Positions 7,861 through 15,895 of a stretch of DNA of 64,000 nucleotides are shown piece by piece. The position numbers and the translations under genes were made by a program. Where the stretch lies: NCBI GenBank assembly GCA_964621445.1, contig CAZUNO010000003.1, positions 62,001 through 126,000 on the forward strand, in the 5' to 3' direction. Below the pieces are notes generated by a model, which did not search any database, had not been told where the DNA came from, and worked only from the letters and a program-made list of their open reading frames with translations. Each line of letters starts with the position of its first letter. Position 1 is the first letter of the stretch. This stretch comes from CAZUNO01 sp964621445 [NCBI: Candidatus Hadarchaeota archaeon]. Lineage in GTDB: Archaea; CAYQAE01; CAYVLA01.

Positions 7861-8439
7861 TTGCTTAGCAGATACAGAGATACCATAAACGCCTTTTTCG
7901 AAAAGATCGCCGCACATTTCAAATTTCTTCCACCGAATGCAATAACCGTTTCCAGCCTCCTTTTCTCCTTCGTACCCGCCTATCTCTTCTATCTGGGAAT
8001 GGTCCAGATTGGCTCCATCCTTGTTCTTCTATCCGGAGGATTCGATGTCATGGATGGTGCAGTAGCCCGTTTGACCGACAGGGTAACGTTATTTGGGGGA
8101 TTCCTGGATTCCACATTCGATCGTATGGCGGACTTCATAATCCTGGGCGGAATAGCTTTATCGGGAATCGTGGGCTGGGAATTGGTATTATTCACCGCCT
8201 TCGGCTCTTTCATGGTCCCCTATTGCCGTGCCAGGGGCGAAGCGGCTGGATGTGATAAGATGGCGGTTGGAATTGCCGAAAGAGCGGAACGCCAATTGGT
8301 CCTGGTCGCCGGGGGGCTGATTCACCCGCTAGTTGAAGAGGTGAATATCCTCCAGATATCAGTGGCAATACTGGGCATCCTAGCGTGGATAACCGTTTTC
8401 CAGAGGATAATCGCGGCCAAGAGATGTCTAGAGAAATGA
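7861..8439 (+). CDS. CDP-alcohol phosphatidyltransferase family protein (archaetidylinositol-phosphate synthase-like)
   Basis: This membrane enzyme moves a phosphatidyl or archaetidyl group from a CDP-lipid to an alcohol. The eight-residue-core signature is complete: DVMDGAVARLT followed by GGFLDSTFDR (about residues 62-85), giving the four metal-binding aspartates. Six hydrophobic helices span its 192 residues. Among archaeal members, the N-terminus and motif spacing most resemble archaetidylinositol phosphate synthase, but archaetidylserine or archaetidylglycerol synthases share the same core, so the headgroup is an inference. The TTG at 7861 has no Shine-Dalgarno; an AT-rich stretch near 7830 suggests a leaderless start. 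It is transcribed toward the 5S rRNA gene. Confidence 0.82.
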   Translation: MLSRYRDTINAFFEKIAAHFKFLPPNAITVSSLLFSFVPAYLFYLGMVQIGSILVLLSGGFDVMDGAVARLTDRVTLFGGFLDSTFDRMADFIILGGIALSGIVGWELVLFTAFGSFMVPYCRARGEAAGCDKMAVGIAERAERQLVLVAGGLIHPLVEEVNILQISVAILGILAWITVFQRIIAAKRCLEK

Positions 8440-8455
8440 GGAGGCGAGTTTAGAC

Positions 8456-8604
8456 GAACCGGCAGCGACTCTTGCTTCCCAAAGGGTCTCCCACTTCAGT
8501 ACAACAAGCGACGCTGGCCTGCTTAACTTCCGGGTTCGGATTTCTCCTTCCTTAAATCAGAAGTATGAGACCGGGTGTTGCCAGGCCGCTATGGCCGCCG
8601 GCTC
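8456..8604 (-). rRNA. rrf: 5S ribosomal RNA with a 24-nt insertion in loop C
   Basis: The minus strand carries the canonical 5S elements in order: helix I 5' strand GAGCCGGCGGCC at 8604, CCATAGCGG, GGCAACACCCGGTCTCAT, CCGAACCCGGAAGTTAAG, then TACTGAAGTGGGAGACC, TTTGGGAA and GCTGCCGGTTC pairing back to the 5' end (11 bp with G-U). Total length is about 149 nt rather than 120-125 because 24 nt (8541-8564) sit between TCTCAT and TCCGAAC in loop C. A TATA box lies 25 bp upstream. No 16S, 23S or tRNA is adjacent, so the gene is solitary. End positions are set by helix I pairing and may be off by a few nt. Confidence 0.93.
8541..8564 (-). other. Insertion (expansion segment or intron) in 5S rRNA loop C
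   Basis: These 24 nt read on the minus strand as ACTTCTGATTTAAGG then AAGGAGAAA and interrupt the otherwise canonical loop C. Bases 2-6 (CUUCU) can pair with bases 17-21 (AGGAG) to give a small hairpin. There is no obvious bulge-helix-bulge of an archaeal intron, so a retained expansion segment is more likely, but this is inference. Confidence 0.75.
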
Positions 8605-8625
8605 GGTGTCCCTCGCCCCTTCATC

Positions 8626-8632
8626 TATTTAA
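8626..8632 (-). promoter_or_regulatory. TATA box of the 5S rRNA gene
   Basis: The minus strand reads TTAAATA, centred 25 nt before the predicted 5S 5' end at 8604. That is the normal archaeal distance and supports independent transcription of this solitary rRNA gene. Confidence 0.7.
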
Positions 8633-8713
8633 GCTAGCATTAAAAATGTAATTCCAATTCGCATAGATTCGGGGTTATTGATATATCAGTCCTTAGGAAA
8701 AATGAGTAAGACA

Positions 8714-8721
8714 GATAAATA
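8714..8721 (+). promoter_or_regulatory. TATA box for the rubrerythrin-VIT1 gene
   Basis: The plus strand reads AGATAAATAG here, about 28 nt before the ATG at 8746, predicting a leaderless or near-leaderless transcript. No Shine-Dalgarno precedes the ATG, in agreement. Confidence 0.5.
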
Positions 8722-8745
8722 GAGGTACAAATCACGCGAAACAAG

Positions 8746-9624
8746 ATGGGTAACAAAGACGACCAGGCAATGGATAGTCTCCTTCAGGCACAACAAAACG
8801 AGATCACCGAGTACGAGGTCTACAACCGGATACAGGACCAGATAACTGACGCCCATAACAAGAACGTAGTAAAAAGGATAGCCGATGAGGAGCTATCGCA
8901 TTATCAATTTTTCAAAGAGCACACCGGAAAAGAACTTGAACCATCTAAGTTTCAAATAATGAAGTTCGTTATCCTGTCCAAGATCTTTGGCATAACCTTC
9001 TCGATAAAATTAATGGAAAGAGGGGAAAAGGATGCTCAGGATTTTTATCAAGATCTGATAGATACCGTACCTGAGATCGAGGAGATTTTATCTGATGAAT
9101 ATAGCCATGAAAAGCAGCTCGTTGACCTCCTAGATGAGGAACGTCTCCGGTACACGGGGTCTATTGTCCTCGGTCTTAACGATGCACTGGTTGAACTCAC
9201 GGGAGCGCTTTCGGGTCTCACTCTGGCACTACAGAAGCCAAATCTAGTGGCCGTTACTGGTTTGGTAACCGGGGTTGCAGCGGCACTATCCATGGGGGCT
9301 TCCGAGTATCTATCCACCAAGTCCGTCCCTAACGACACAAAGGACCCCTTTCGAGCCTCGCTTTACACCGGGACTGTCTACATACTAACGGTATTTCTAC
9401 TGGTAGCTCCTTATCTGGCCTTCTCAAACGTATATTATGCCCTTGGCATCACTCTCGTGTGTGCCATCCTGGTTATCCTGATATTTTCCTTTTACATATC
9501 AGTGGCCCAAGATGCCTCCTTCAAAAGGAGATTTGGCGAGATGGCAGGACTAAGTATGGGCGTAGCTGCCCTTTCCTTCATTATAGGTTTCATCATACGG
9601 ACCTTCCTAGGAGTCGATGTGTGA
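8746..9624 (+). CDS. Rubrerythrin/VIT1 fusion, probable iron or manganese transporter (MbfA type)
   Basis: The 292-residue protein joins a ferritin-like diiron domain (about residues 8-130) to a VIT1/CCC1 membrane domain (140-290). Diiron ligands are visible in EITEYEVYNRI, DEELSHYQFF and EILSDEYSHEKQL (E/ExxH pattern). The membrane part starts with GLNDALVELTGALSGL, the VIT1 helix 1 motif, and has about five helices including SMGASEYLSTKS. In bacteria, MbfA-type fusions export iron and protect against peroxide; here export of Fe or Mn out of the cytoplasm is the likely role. An ATG start follows a TATA box directly. Confidence 0.87.
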   Translation: MGNKDDQAMDSLLQAQQNEITEYEVYNRIQDQITDAHNKNVVKRIADEELSHYQFFKEHTGKELEPSKFQIMKFVILSKIFGITFSIKLMERGEKDAQDFYQDLIDTVPEIEEILSDEYSHEKQLVDLLDEERLRYTGSIVLGLNDALVELTGALSGLTLALQKPNLVAVTGLVTGVAAALSMGASEYLSTKSVPNDTKDPFRASLYTGTVYILTVFLLVAPYLAFSNVYYALGITLVCAILVILIFSFYISVAQDASFKRRFGEMAGLSMGVAALSFIIGFIIRTFLGVDV

Positions 9625-9683
9625 AGGGCATTCTAGGAATGACAGGAAAAGAAATTAAGGTGCCCGGTAAATATTATCTTCAA

Positions 9684-10163
9684 ATGAATGATAAAGAAAC
9701 TCTGGTCATATTTTTACTCATCTGTCTCATCGCCTGGTGTGGATGTATTGGCAGCAAGGAAATAACCTTGAGCAACATCACGCTGTTATCGGAGTTCAAT
9801 GGCCCAGGAAACTACACCGTACTCCAATCAGATGTCCTGGGCGATGCCCAAAATGTGATATTTTACGTGGAGACTACCAACTTCAAGACCCAAAAGGATG
9901 ACGGCCAGTACGAGTTCTGGGTGAGTATGGACATAACTATCGGTGGGCCGGAAGGGGAAATATACGTAGAGAAGCTAAACGATAGGGAGATCCACATAAA
10001 AAATGCCACCAGCAAGCCCACAATGGTATATTACAAGTACCCCTGGAACACGGCGAATCTGGTTCAAAGCGGGGAATACTGGGTCAAGATCGCGGCCACG
10101 GATAAATTGTCCGGGAATATCGTGGAAATGGAGCGCAAATTCCAGGTTGATCTCAATAAATAG
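9684..10163 (+). CDS. Predicted secreted lipoprotein, function unknown
   Basis: From the ATG at 9684 the product is 159 residues: a short charged N-terminus, a hydrophobic segment (VIFLLICLIAWCGCIGS) with a lipobox-like LIAWC, then a soluble beta-rich domain with N-glycosylation sequons (NIT, NYT, NAT). It is probably tethered outside the membrane. An in-frame ATG at 9639 would add 15 residues before the signal peptide and cannot be excluded; the frame continues even further upstream inside the VIT1 gene but that part is a shadow. I do not recognise the domain. It lies between the metal transporter and the por operon with its own orientation-matched spacing. Confidence 0.65.
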   Translation: MNDKETLVIFLLICLIAWCGCIGSKEITLSNITLLSEFNGPGNYTVLQSDVLGDAQNVIFYVETTNFKTQKDDGQYEFWVSMDITIGGPEGEIYVEKLNDREIHIKNATSKPTMVYYKYPWNTANLVQSGEYWVKIAATDKLSGNIVEMERKFQVDLNK

Positions 10164-10239
10164 ACGCCATCGAGTTCGTCCCCGGCATTGAGAAAAGATT
10201 GTTAAGTCAATCTTAGACCATTTTATGGAGTGAGCTTCG

Positions 10240-10812
10240 TTGGCAGATATCACTGAGATTCGCTGGCACGGAAGAGGCGGTCAAGGGGTAAAGACCGCCG
10301 CCGAAGTTCTGGCCGAAGCCGCCATTAGGGACGGGAAATACGTCCAATCGTTCCCTGAATACGGCCCGGAAAGAATGGGAGCACCCGTGCTTGCGTTCAA
10401 TAGGTTATCAAACGAAAGAATAGACCTTCACAGCAATGTTTATACCCCAAACCATGTGGTCGTCCTCGACCCCACATTGATGGAAAGCATGGACGTAAGC
10501 GAAGGTCTGGACGAGAAAGGCCTGCTTCTTGTTAATACCGAATTGGATTCAGAGGAAATCCGGAAGAAGACCGGTTTCCAGGGAGATATCCGAACGGTGA
10601 ACGCCACAAAGATAGCGAGGGAGGAAATTGGTCGTCCGATAGCTAACACCACAACCCTCGGTGCCTTCGTGGCTGCTACGGAACTAACTGGCCTGGACCG
10701 CATAAAGGACGCGGTTCGGGAACACCTTGGATCCAAGCTCGGTGAAAAGGTAATCGAGGCTAACATGAAAGCACTGGAGAGAGCCTACAAGGAGGCAAAG
10801 GAGAATGAGTGA
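10240..10812 (+). CDS. porG: 2-oxoacid:ferredoxin oxidoreductase gamma subunit (PorG)
   Basis: The gamma subunit of pyruvate (or related 2-oxoacid) ferredoxin oxidoreductase, 190 residues. Family motifs are WHGRGGQGVKTAAEVLA at the N-terminus and FPEYGPERMGAPV near residue 45. Start is a TTG at 10240, 6 nt after GGAGTGA (10227-10233). It leads the four-gene set porG-porD-porA-porB, whose order and 4- to 8-nt overlaps match the archaeal four-subunit enzyme. The complex decarboxylates a 2-oxoacid to acyl-CoA and reduces ferredoxin in the cytoplasm; the ferredoxin can feed the hydrogenase encoded at the left of the window. Confidence 0.93.
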   Translation: MADITEIRWHGRGGQGVKTAAEVLAEAAIRDGKYVQSFPEYGPERMGAPVLAFNRLSNERIDLHSNVYTPNHVVVLDPTLMESMDVSEGLDEKGLLLVNTELDSEEIRKKTGFQGDIRTVNATKIAREEIGRPIANTTTLGAFVAATELTGLDRIKDAVREHLGSKLGEKVIEANMKALERAYKEAKENE

Positions 10813-11086
10813 GAAACCAGGATGGAAAGAAATACCTCCGGCAGGACTAATACTGAAGGCCGGTAACGCCGAGGAGTACAAGACAGGAGATTGGCGTACA
10901 GAGAGGCCTGTGATCGATAAGGAGAAGTGCACGAACTGCCTGATCTGTTGGATAAGCTGCCCGGACACGGCCATCATAGTGGAAGATGGCGAGTTCAAGG
11001 GATTTGACCTCGATCACTGCAAGGGATGCGGAATATGTGCAAACGTATGCCCCAAAAAGGCCATTCATATGGAATCTGAGGAGTGA
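10805..11086 (+). CDS. porD: 2-oxoacid:ferredoxin oxidoreductase delta subunit, 2[4Fe-4S] ferredoxin (PorD)
   Basis: The 93-residue delta subunit has two complete cluster motifs, CTNCLICWISCP near residue 39 and CKGCGICANVCP near residue 69, which pass electrons from the TPP site to external ferredoxin. The N-terminus (GWKEIPPAGLI, GDWRTERPVID) is typical of archaeal PorD. The gene overlaps porG by 8 nt and its stop is joined to the porA start region. Confidence 0.94.
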   Translation: MSEKPGWKEIPPAGLILKAGNAEEYKTGDWRTERPVIDKEKCTNCLICWISCPDTAIIVEDGEFKGFDLDHCKGCGICANVCPKKAIHMESEE

Positions 11087-11091
11087 TGAAT

Positions 11092-12273
11092 TTGAGCAAA
11101 TCAATGCCACTAAACGGTGATGATGCTGGCGCCTTTGCCATGAAACAGATAGATCCAGATGTGGTAGCGGCTTACCCCATAACGCCCCAAACTGAATTGA
11201 TGCAAAATTTTGCCCAATACCACTCAGATGGCAAGGTGCGAACGGAATTGATAACCGTGGAGTCCGAGCATAGCGCTATGAGCGCTTGTGTTGGAGCCTC
11301 CTCGGCTGGGGGCCGGGTGATGACCGCCACATCCTCACAGGGTCTTGCTCTGATGTGGGAGATACTCTACATAGCCGCTTCCTACCGGCTTCCCATCGCC
11401 ATGAATGTTGTGAACAGGGCCCTTTCCGGACCCATAAATATCCACTGCGATCATTCCGACTCCATGGGAACCAGGGACACGGGGTGGATACAGATCTACG
11501 GCGAAAACCCCCAGGAAGTCTACGACAATACCATTCAGGCAATAAGAATAGCCGAGCACGATGAACTCAGACTTCCCACCATGTGCATGCAGGACGGTTT
11601 CATAACCTCCCATGCCGTGGAGAGGGTTGATCTTCTTGATGACCAGGTTATCCAGGATTTCATAGGAGAATTTTCGCCCAAATATCCGCTACTGGACATA
11701 GACAGCCCGGTAACATACGGTCCATTGGACCTTTATGACTATTTCTTTGAACACAAGATGCAGCAGATCGATGCCATGTCCAAGGCAGAAGCGGTGGTCA
11801 GGGAGATAGGGAAGGAATACGAGAAGATAAGCGGCCGTTCCTATCAGATGCTTGAGCCATATGGACTGGAGGATGCAGAACTAGTCACAGTGGTTCTAGG
11901 CAGCACCTCGGGTACCGCACGGGAAGCCGTCAAGGACCTGAGGGAGGAAGGAAAAAAAGTCGGAATGATCAAGATCAGATGCTTCCGACCATTCCCCAAG
12001 GACGAGCTCCTTGACCTATTGAGAGACGTAAACGTAGTTGCCACCCTTGACAGGTCCGATGGGATGGGCGCATATGGATCTCCCGTTTTCAATGAGGTAA
12101 GAAATGCCCTTTACGACGAGGAACAATCGCCGGAAGTTGTTGACTACGTCTATGGCCTGGGAGGCCGGGACATAGGCAAGAAGGACATAGCAAAGGTGTA
12201 TTCCGAGCTGGAGAAGATCGATTCAACCGGAGAGATCGAGAGACGCATTAACTATCTTGGAGTGAGGGAATAG
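11092..12273 (+). CDS. porA: 2-oxoacid:ferredoxin oxidoreductase alpha subunit (PorA)
   Basis: The alpha subunit, about 393 residues, holds the pyrimidine-side TPP and CoA-binding domains. Recognisable stretches are AAYPITPQTELMQNFA, VESEHSAMSACVGAS, GRVMTATSSQGLALM and DHSDSMGTRDTGWIQ, all typical of pyruvate-class enzymes. I placed the start at a TTG (11092), 8 nt after GGAG; an ATG at 11086 overlapping the porD stop lies only 2 nt from that site and a GTG at 11083 inside it. PorA-type motifs favour pyruvate over 2-oxoglutarate or 2-oxoisovalerate, but substrate is inferred. Confidence 0.93.
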   Translation: MSKSMPLNGDDAGAFAMKQIDPDVVAAYPITPQTELMQNFAQYHSDGKVRTELITVESEHSAMSACVGASSAGGRVMTATSSQGLALMWEILYIAASYRLPIAMNVVNRALSGPINIHCDHSDSMGTRDTGWIQIYGENPQEVYDNTIQAIRIAEHDELRLPTMCMQDGFITSHAVERVDLLDDQVIQDFIGEFSPKYPLLDIDSPVTYGPLDLYDYFFEHKMQQIDAMSKAEAVVREIGKEYEKISGRSYQMLEPYGLEDAELVTVVLGSTSGTAREAVKDLREEGKKVGMIKIRCFRPFPKDELLDLLRDVNVVATLDRSDGMGAYGSPVFNEVRNALYDEEQSPEVVDYVYGLGGRDIGKKDIAKVYSELEKIDSTGEIERRINYLGVRE

Positions 12274-12284
12274 GAGGAATCTAA

Positions 12285-13235
12285 ATGCCGAGTCTAAAAG
12301 AACTATCAAAGAGGGAAGAACGACTTTCATCTGGACACCGACTATGCGCGGGATGCGGAGCCTCCGTGGCGGTAAGGCAGGTCCTAATGTCCACGGAAAT
12401 GCCCATCGTGGCCTGCGCGGCAACCGGATGCTTGGAGGTAGCGACCACCATATATCCATTCACGGCCTGGAAGATTCCCTTTATACACAATGCTTTCGAG
12501 AATTCTGCAGCCACCATTAGCGGCGTGGAAAGCATGTACCGTGCCCTTAAGAAAAGGGGAAGGCTGGACGAGGATCGAGACATCAAGTTCATCGCCTTCG
12601 GTGGAGATGGCGGAACTTACGACATCGGTCTCCAGTCATTATCCGGTGCCCTTGAGCGGGGGCATGATTTCACCTACGTTTGCTATGACAACGAGGCCTA
12701 CATGAATACCGGAATACAGAGAAGCAGCGCAACTCCGATTGGAGCCCACACCACAACGAGTCCTTGCGGTGACGAGATACCCGGCAAGAGGAGACACCGT
12801 AAGAACCTTACCCAGATAGTCGCCGCCCATGACGTGCCATACGCAGCCCAATCAACGCCAGCCCATTACATGGACCTGATACGGAAGGCGAAGAAGGCCA
12901 TAGAGACGAATGGACCCACCTTTCTGAACGTCCTATCCCCCTGCCCCAGAGGATGGAGGACGAAGGGAAGCGACTTCTCCACGATTGGCAAGGGAGCAGT
13001 TGAAACCTGTCTATGGCCTCTATACGAGGTCGTGGATGGAAAATACGTGTTGAATGGTATCACCAAGCGTATTGCTCAGGGTAAGAGAGACAAGAAACCG
13101 ATCGATGACTGGCTAAAGACGCAGGGAAGGTTCAAGCACCTTTTCAAGGACGAGAAGGGTAAAAAGGTCATTGAAGCCGCCCAGGCCAGGATAGATAAGG
13201 ATTGGGAGAAGCTCAAGGCCTACGCGTCTATTTAG
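12285..13235 (+). CDS. porB: 2-oxoacid:ferredoxin oxidoreductase beta subunit (PorB)
   Basis: The 316-residue beta subunit binds TPP diphosphate and the catalytic-site cluster. The TPP motif GGDGGTYDIGLQSL is followed by CYDNEAYMNTG and QRSSATPIGAHTTTSP. The four cluster cysteines come from HRLCAGCGA (two), the later DEIPGKRRHRK-flanking region and LSPCPRGW. The length matches pyruvate synthase beta subunits. It closes the por operon, 11 nt after porA. Start ATG at 12285 follows GGAGG at 12272-12276 region, a good ribosome site. Confidence 0.94.
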   Translation: MPSLKELSKREERLSSGHRLCAGCGASVAVRQVLMSTEMPIVACAATGCLEVATTIYPFTAWKIPFIHNAFENSAATISGVESMYRALKKRGRLDEDRDIKFIAFGGDGGTYDIGLQSLSGALERGHDFTYVCYDNEAYMNTGIQRSSATPIGAHTTTSPCGDEIPGKRRHRKNLTQIVAAHDVPYAAQSTPAHYMDLIRKAKKAIETNGPTFLNVLSPCPRGWRTKGSDFSTIGKGAVETCLWPLYEVVDGKYVLNGITKRIAQGKRDKKPIDDWLKTQGRFKHLFKDEKGKKVIEAAQARIDKDWEKLKAYASI

Positions 13236-13256
13236 TGACGGACAGAGGGCTGAGAA

Positions 13257-13586
13257 GTGGTTCTGGATATCTATTCCAAGGCACTAATCCTGGTAAACTT
13301 CTCGGTCCTTCTTTTTCTCCAAAGGTATTTTGATGTTCAGCTAATGATTGTTCCATTCGGGATACTTCTTGTTCTTCAATGGATCTGGATCTACAAGCTA
13401 CTGGAACCGCGGGGGTTCACCATTCCCGCCATTATCTCCTTTGTCTCTGCCGGCGCCCTGTACATACCAAACATCTCGATCCGGATAATCGGCCTTGCAG
13501 TCGTCATTCCTGCCATAGCGGTGGCAATGCGTCATCTCATTAAGCCAGAGAATAAGCAGGGGGCTAAGAACCCGGCCCGGATTTAG
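13257..13586 (+). CDS. Four-helix membrane protein, function unknown
   Basis: The 109-residue product has four hydrophobic segments (about 8-22, 28-48, 56-70 and 74-92) and a basic C-terminal tail ending KNPARI. It begins with GTG at 13257 shortly after porB and is probably cotranscribed with it. I recognise no family signature. The small spacing to porB suggests but does not show a link to 2-oxoacid metabolism. Confidence 0.6.
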   Translation: MVLDIYSKALILVNFSVLLFLQRYFDVQLMIVPFGILLVLQWIWIYKLLEPRGFTIPAIISFVSAGALYIPNISIRIIGLAVVIPAIAVAMRHLIKPENKQGAKNPARI

Positions 13587-13655
13587 CCGGTCGGGGACAA
13601 AACCGCTAGAACCAATTTATTAGATCTCTTCACCGATCTCCTACCGTGAACACAC

Positions 13656-14699
13656 TTGAGACTTCCTCCATTGGTCACTAATTTAATTGGGAGTTTCCCC
13701 CTGAGAAACACAAGGGAGAATTTCAGGGCCATACTAGATGACCAGGTAGAAGCAGGGCTCGATTTCGTTAGCTATCCCCAATTACTGGATATGAACTCCA
13801 TGTTCTTGGACCCTCTGGTGGACGAATCGACGGTCACTAAGGAGGACTCAAAATATATCATTAACGAGGACTTTAATCCCACTGTCACCAAAGAGGTGCG
13901 AAAATGGGCGGAAGAATCCCATGCCTACCTTCGAAAGAAGAAAGGAAGGATACCTCTCCGCTCCTGCGTTACTGGACCATTTACCCTTGCCAGCAATATC
14001 CGGGTCAAAGGTATGGAGGCCAAGCCATTTCCTCGCGGATACGCGGAGATAATCTCCGAACGACCCTGGGTCCTCGAAAAGCTCACCAAGTATGTGAAGA
14101 AGATCTGTAGACATTACTCAGTTACTAGCTCAATGATCAGCATAGACGAGCCCTTTCTCTCAATACTGGTTGGGAAGAGAAGAAACCTCCTGGAAATGGA
14201 GATGAGCCGGTCGGAGGCCTACGAAGTTGTGGTGGAGGTACTGGACACCGCTATTGGCGGCATAAAATCGATATCTGCTTTGCACGTTTGCGGCAGGATC
14301 GGGAGGAGGCTTTCCGAAATGCTCATGAACACCGATGCGCAAATAATGAGCCACGAATTCAGCTCTATTCCCGAGAACTTTGAATCCTACCCAAATGAGA
14401 AGGTGGAGGAGTATTCCAAGGTGATCTGCTGCGGGATTGTCACCACCACCCCAACCGAGGACGAGTCACGGGTTGAACCCGTGGAGTTGGTTAAGAAGCG
14501 GATGATGACGGCCATTGATCACTATTCCAAGGATCTGGTCCTTTTCTCACCAGACTGCGGGTTTAGGTCTTTGAGGAACTCCGAAGGCGAGAAGGAAGGA
14601 TACCGAATCGCCATGGACAAGATAGAGACCATGGTAAGGGCCAGAGGGGAGGTCGCCGCCGCCTTGGACCTAAAGGAGGATGAAGGGGAAGTGTCTTGA
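13656..14699 (+). CDS. MetE-like zinc methyltransferase (archaeal core methionine synthase type)
   Basis: The 347-residue protein is the C-terminal catalytic barrel of cobalamin-independent methionine synthase without the N-terminal half found in bacterial MetE. VTNLIGSFPLR opens the fold; SALHVCGRI (about residue 210) supplies the His-x-Cys zinc ligands and FSPDCGFRSL (about residue 298) the last Cys; IDEPFLS near residue 168 is the conserved acidic strand. Archaeal core MetE uses a corrinoid or other methyl donor rather than methyl-tetrahydropteroyl-glutamate, so homocysteine methylation is likely but the donor is unknown. Start TTG at 13656, with an AT-rich promoter element near 13616. Confidence 0.82.
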   Translation: MRLPPLVTNLIGSFPLRNTRENFRAILDDQVEAGLDFVSYPQLLDMNSMFLDPLVDESTVTKEDSKYIINEDFNPTVTKEVRKWAEESHAYLRKKKGRIPLRSCVTGPFTLASNIRVKGMEAKPFPRGYAEIISERPWVLEKLTKYVKKICRHYSVTSSMISIDEPFLSILVGKRRNLLEMEMSRSEAYEVVVEVLDTAIGGIKSISALHVCGRIGRRLSEMLMNTDAQIMSHEFSSIPENFESYPNEKVEEYSKVICCGIVTTTPTEDESRVEPVELVKKRMMTAIDHYSKDLVLFSPDCGFRSLRNSEGEKEGYRIAMDKIETMVRARGEVAAALDLKEDEGEVS

Positions 14700-15065
14700 T
14701 TGGCCAAGGGCACCGAATGTGAATACTGCGGAGAAAGGACCTTCATGCCCTACAGGTGTCGCTATTGTAATGGCATTTTCTGCTCTGATCATCGATTACC
14801 GGAGAACCATGATTGCGTTGGTCTGAGAAGAATCAGGAACCAACCCCAATGGGAGGATTACGCGAAACAGGTGAAGAGGAGATCCTCCGTCAGCTCGGGA
14901 CCTAACCTCGGGGAGAGATGGGATCGCGAGGAGGGTGGCCTGTTTGGAAACGTGTTTGGAGGCCGCCTGAGCAGTTCAAGGGACGTGAATAGGATGAAGA
15001 AAGCACTGGTCGCAGTACTGGCTCTGTCACTTATATTTGCCATAATGATCCGCTTCGTCCTGTGA
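14700..15065 (+). CDS. AN1-type zinc finger membrane protein
   Basis: The N-terminal 40 residues form an AN1 zinc finger: CEYCG, then CRYCNGIFCSDH and HDC, giving the C-x2-C/C-x2-C-x4-C-x2-H/H-x-C ligands. A charged linker of about 50 residues and a single C-terminal membrane helix (ALVAVLALSLIFAIMIRF) follow, so the finger faces the cytoplasm as a tail-anchored protein. The TTG at 14700 directly follows the MetE-like stop, with GGGGAAG just upstream. AN1 fingers occur in archaea next to membrane domains; a role in protein quality control is a family guess. Confidence 0.82.
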   Translation: MAKGTECEYCGERTFMPYRCRYCNGIFCSDHRLPENHDCVGLRRIRNQPQWEDYAKQVKRRSSVSSGPNLGERWDREEGGLFGNVFGGRLSSSRDVNRMKKALVAVLALSLIFAIMIRFVL

Positions 15066-15075
15066 AGGGTTTCAA

Positions 15076-15885
15076 TTGTTCTTGGCATTACTGGCATCCA
15101 TACCGGCCGTTTCCCAGGATCGGGAAATGTGCTCTCTTTACCTGGATACGGCGTATGAACTGGGAATAACAGGAGTGGAGATTAAGCTCGGGAACCACGA
15201 CCTTATCGGCCAAGACATGAAAAAATGGCTGAAGGAGGCCCTTGAGGTCTATGACTTTGATATATACACCCACCTACCCTACCTCCAGGGAGACGTCAAT
15301 CTAGCGAGTAGCAATGAACGGTTGGCCGATGAGGCGAGCTCCATTCTATTGGAGTCCATAGATTATTCGGCTGATCTTGGAGCATCGCTAGTCAATACCC
15401 ATCTGGGAGCGGGAAGAGGGGATGGCGGCTTCATCAAAAGAGCCGTGGATAGGCTGAAGGAAATAATTCCGTTGGCTGAGTGCAGGGATGTCGAAATATC
15501 AATCGAAAACCAGGAAAGTGGCTGTGACGGGATATTGAATTCTCCCCAGGATATCAAAAGGGTCCTAACATTGGAGAAGGACCTTTCCCTCACCTTCGAT
15601 GCCGGTCACGCCAAGACCCATGGGTTCGGCGTCCATGAGTTTCTTCCATCGGTTCTCCCCAGACTGCGTTACCTTCACCTACACGATAATAATGGTGGAA
15701 GGGACCAACACCTTAGCCTAGGAAATGGCAGTATAGATTTCCAGTATCTTTTCCATCAGCTAAATGAATTCAAAGCCGATCTTGTCGAAACGATGCCAGC
15801 GACGCTGGAGCTCACCTACCAAGACCTGGGTCCATCCCTTCGCTATCTTGAGGGAATTGAAAGAGGAACCATCGAATTCGCATAG
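15076..15885 (+). CDS. Xylose-isomerase-like TIM barrel protein (sugar phosphate isomerase/epimerase or AP endonuclease 2 family)
   Basis: The 269-residue protein carries the metal-site pattern of this superfamily: LVNTHLGAG (His) near residue 108, ISIENQ (Glu) near 142, LTFDAGHAKTHG (Asp, His) near 175, YLHLHDNNGGRDQHLSLG near 197 with the DxH site, and TLELT (Glu) near 240. These ligands support a divalent-metal isomerase or an endonuclease IV-like phosphodiesterase. The DNN..HLSLGNG motif favours the isomerase/epimerase branch. Substrate unknown. TTG start at 15076, 10 nt after the AN1 gene. Confidence 0.75.
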   Translation: MFLALLASIPAVSQDREMCSLYLDTAYELGITGVEIKLGNHDLIGQDMKKWLKEALEVYDFDIYTHLPYLQGDVNLASSNERLADEASSILLESIDYSADLGASLVNTHLGAGRGDGGFIKRAVDRLKEIIPLAECRDVEISIENQESGCDGILNSPQDIKRVLTLEKDLSLTFDAGHAKTHGFGVHEFLPSVLPRLRYLHLHDNNGGRDQHLSLGNGSIDFQYLFHQLNEFKADLVETMPATLELTYQDLGPSLRYLEGIERGTIEFA

Positions 15886-15895
15886 ATTGGAGGGC

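Noticed and set aside
8456-8604. tRNA or BHB-type intron in the 5S region
   Set aside because: No cloverleaf or anticodon arm; the insert shows no bulge-helix-bulge pairing at its borders by eye.
9459-9683. Long frame upstream of the lipoprotein gene
   Set aside because: It runs inside the VIT1 gene in another frame and lacks coding features; the signal peptide begins after 9684.
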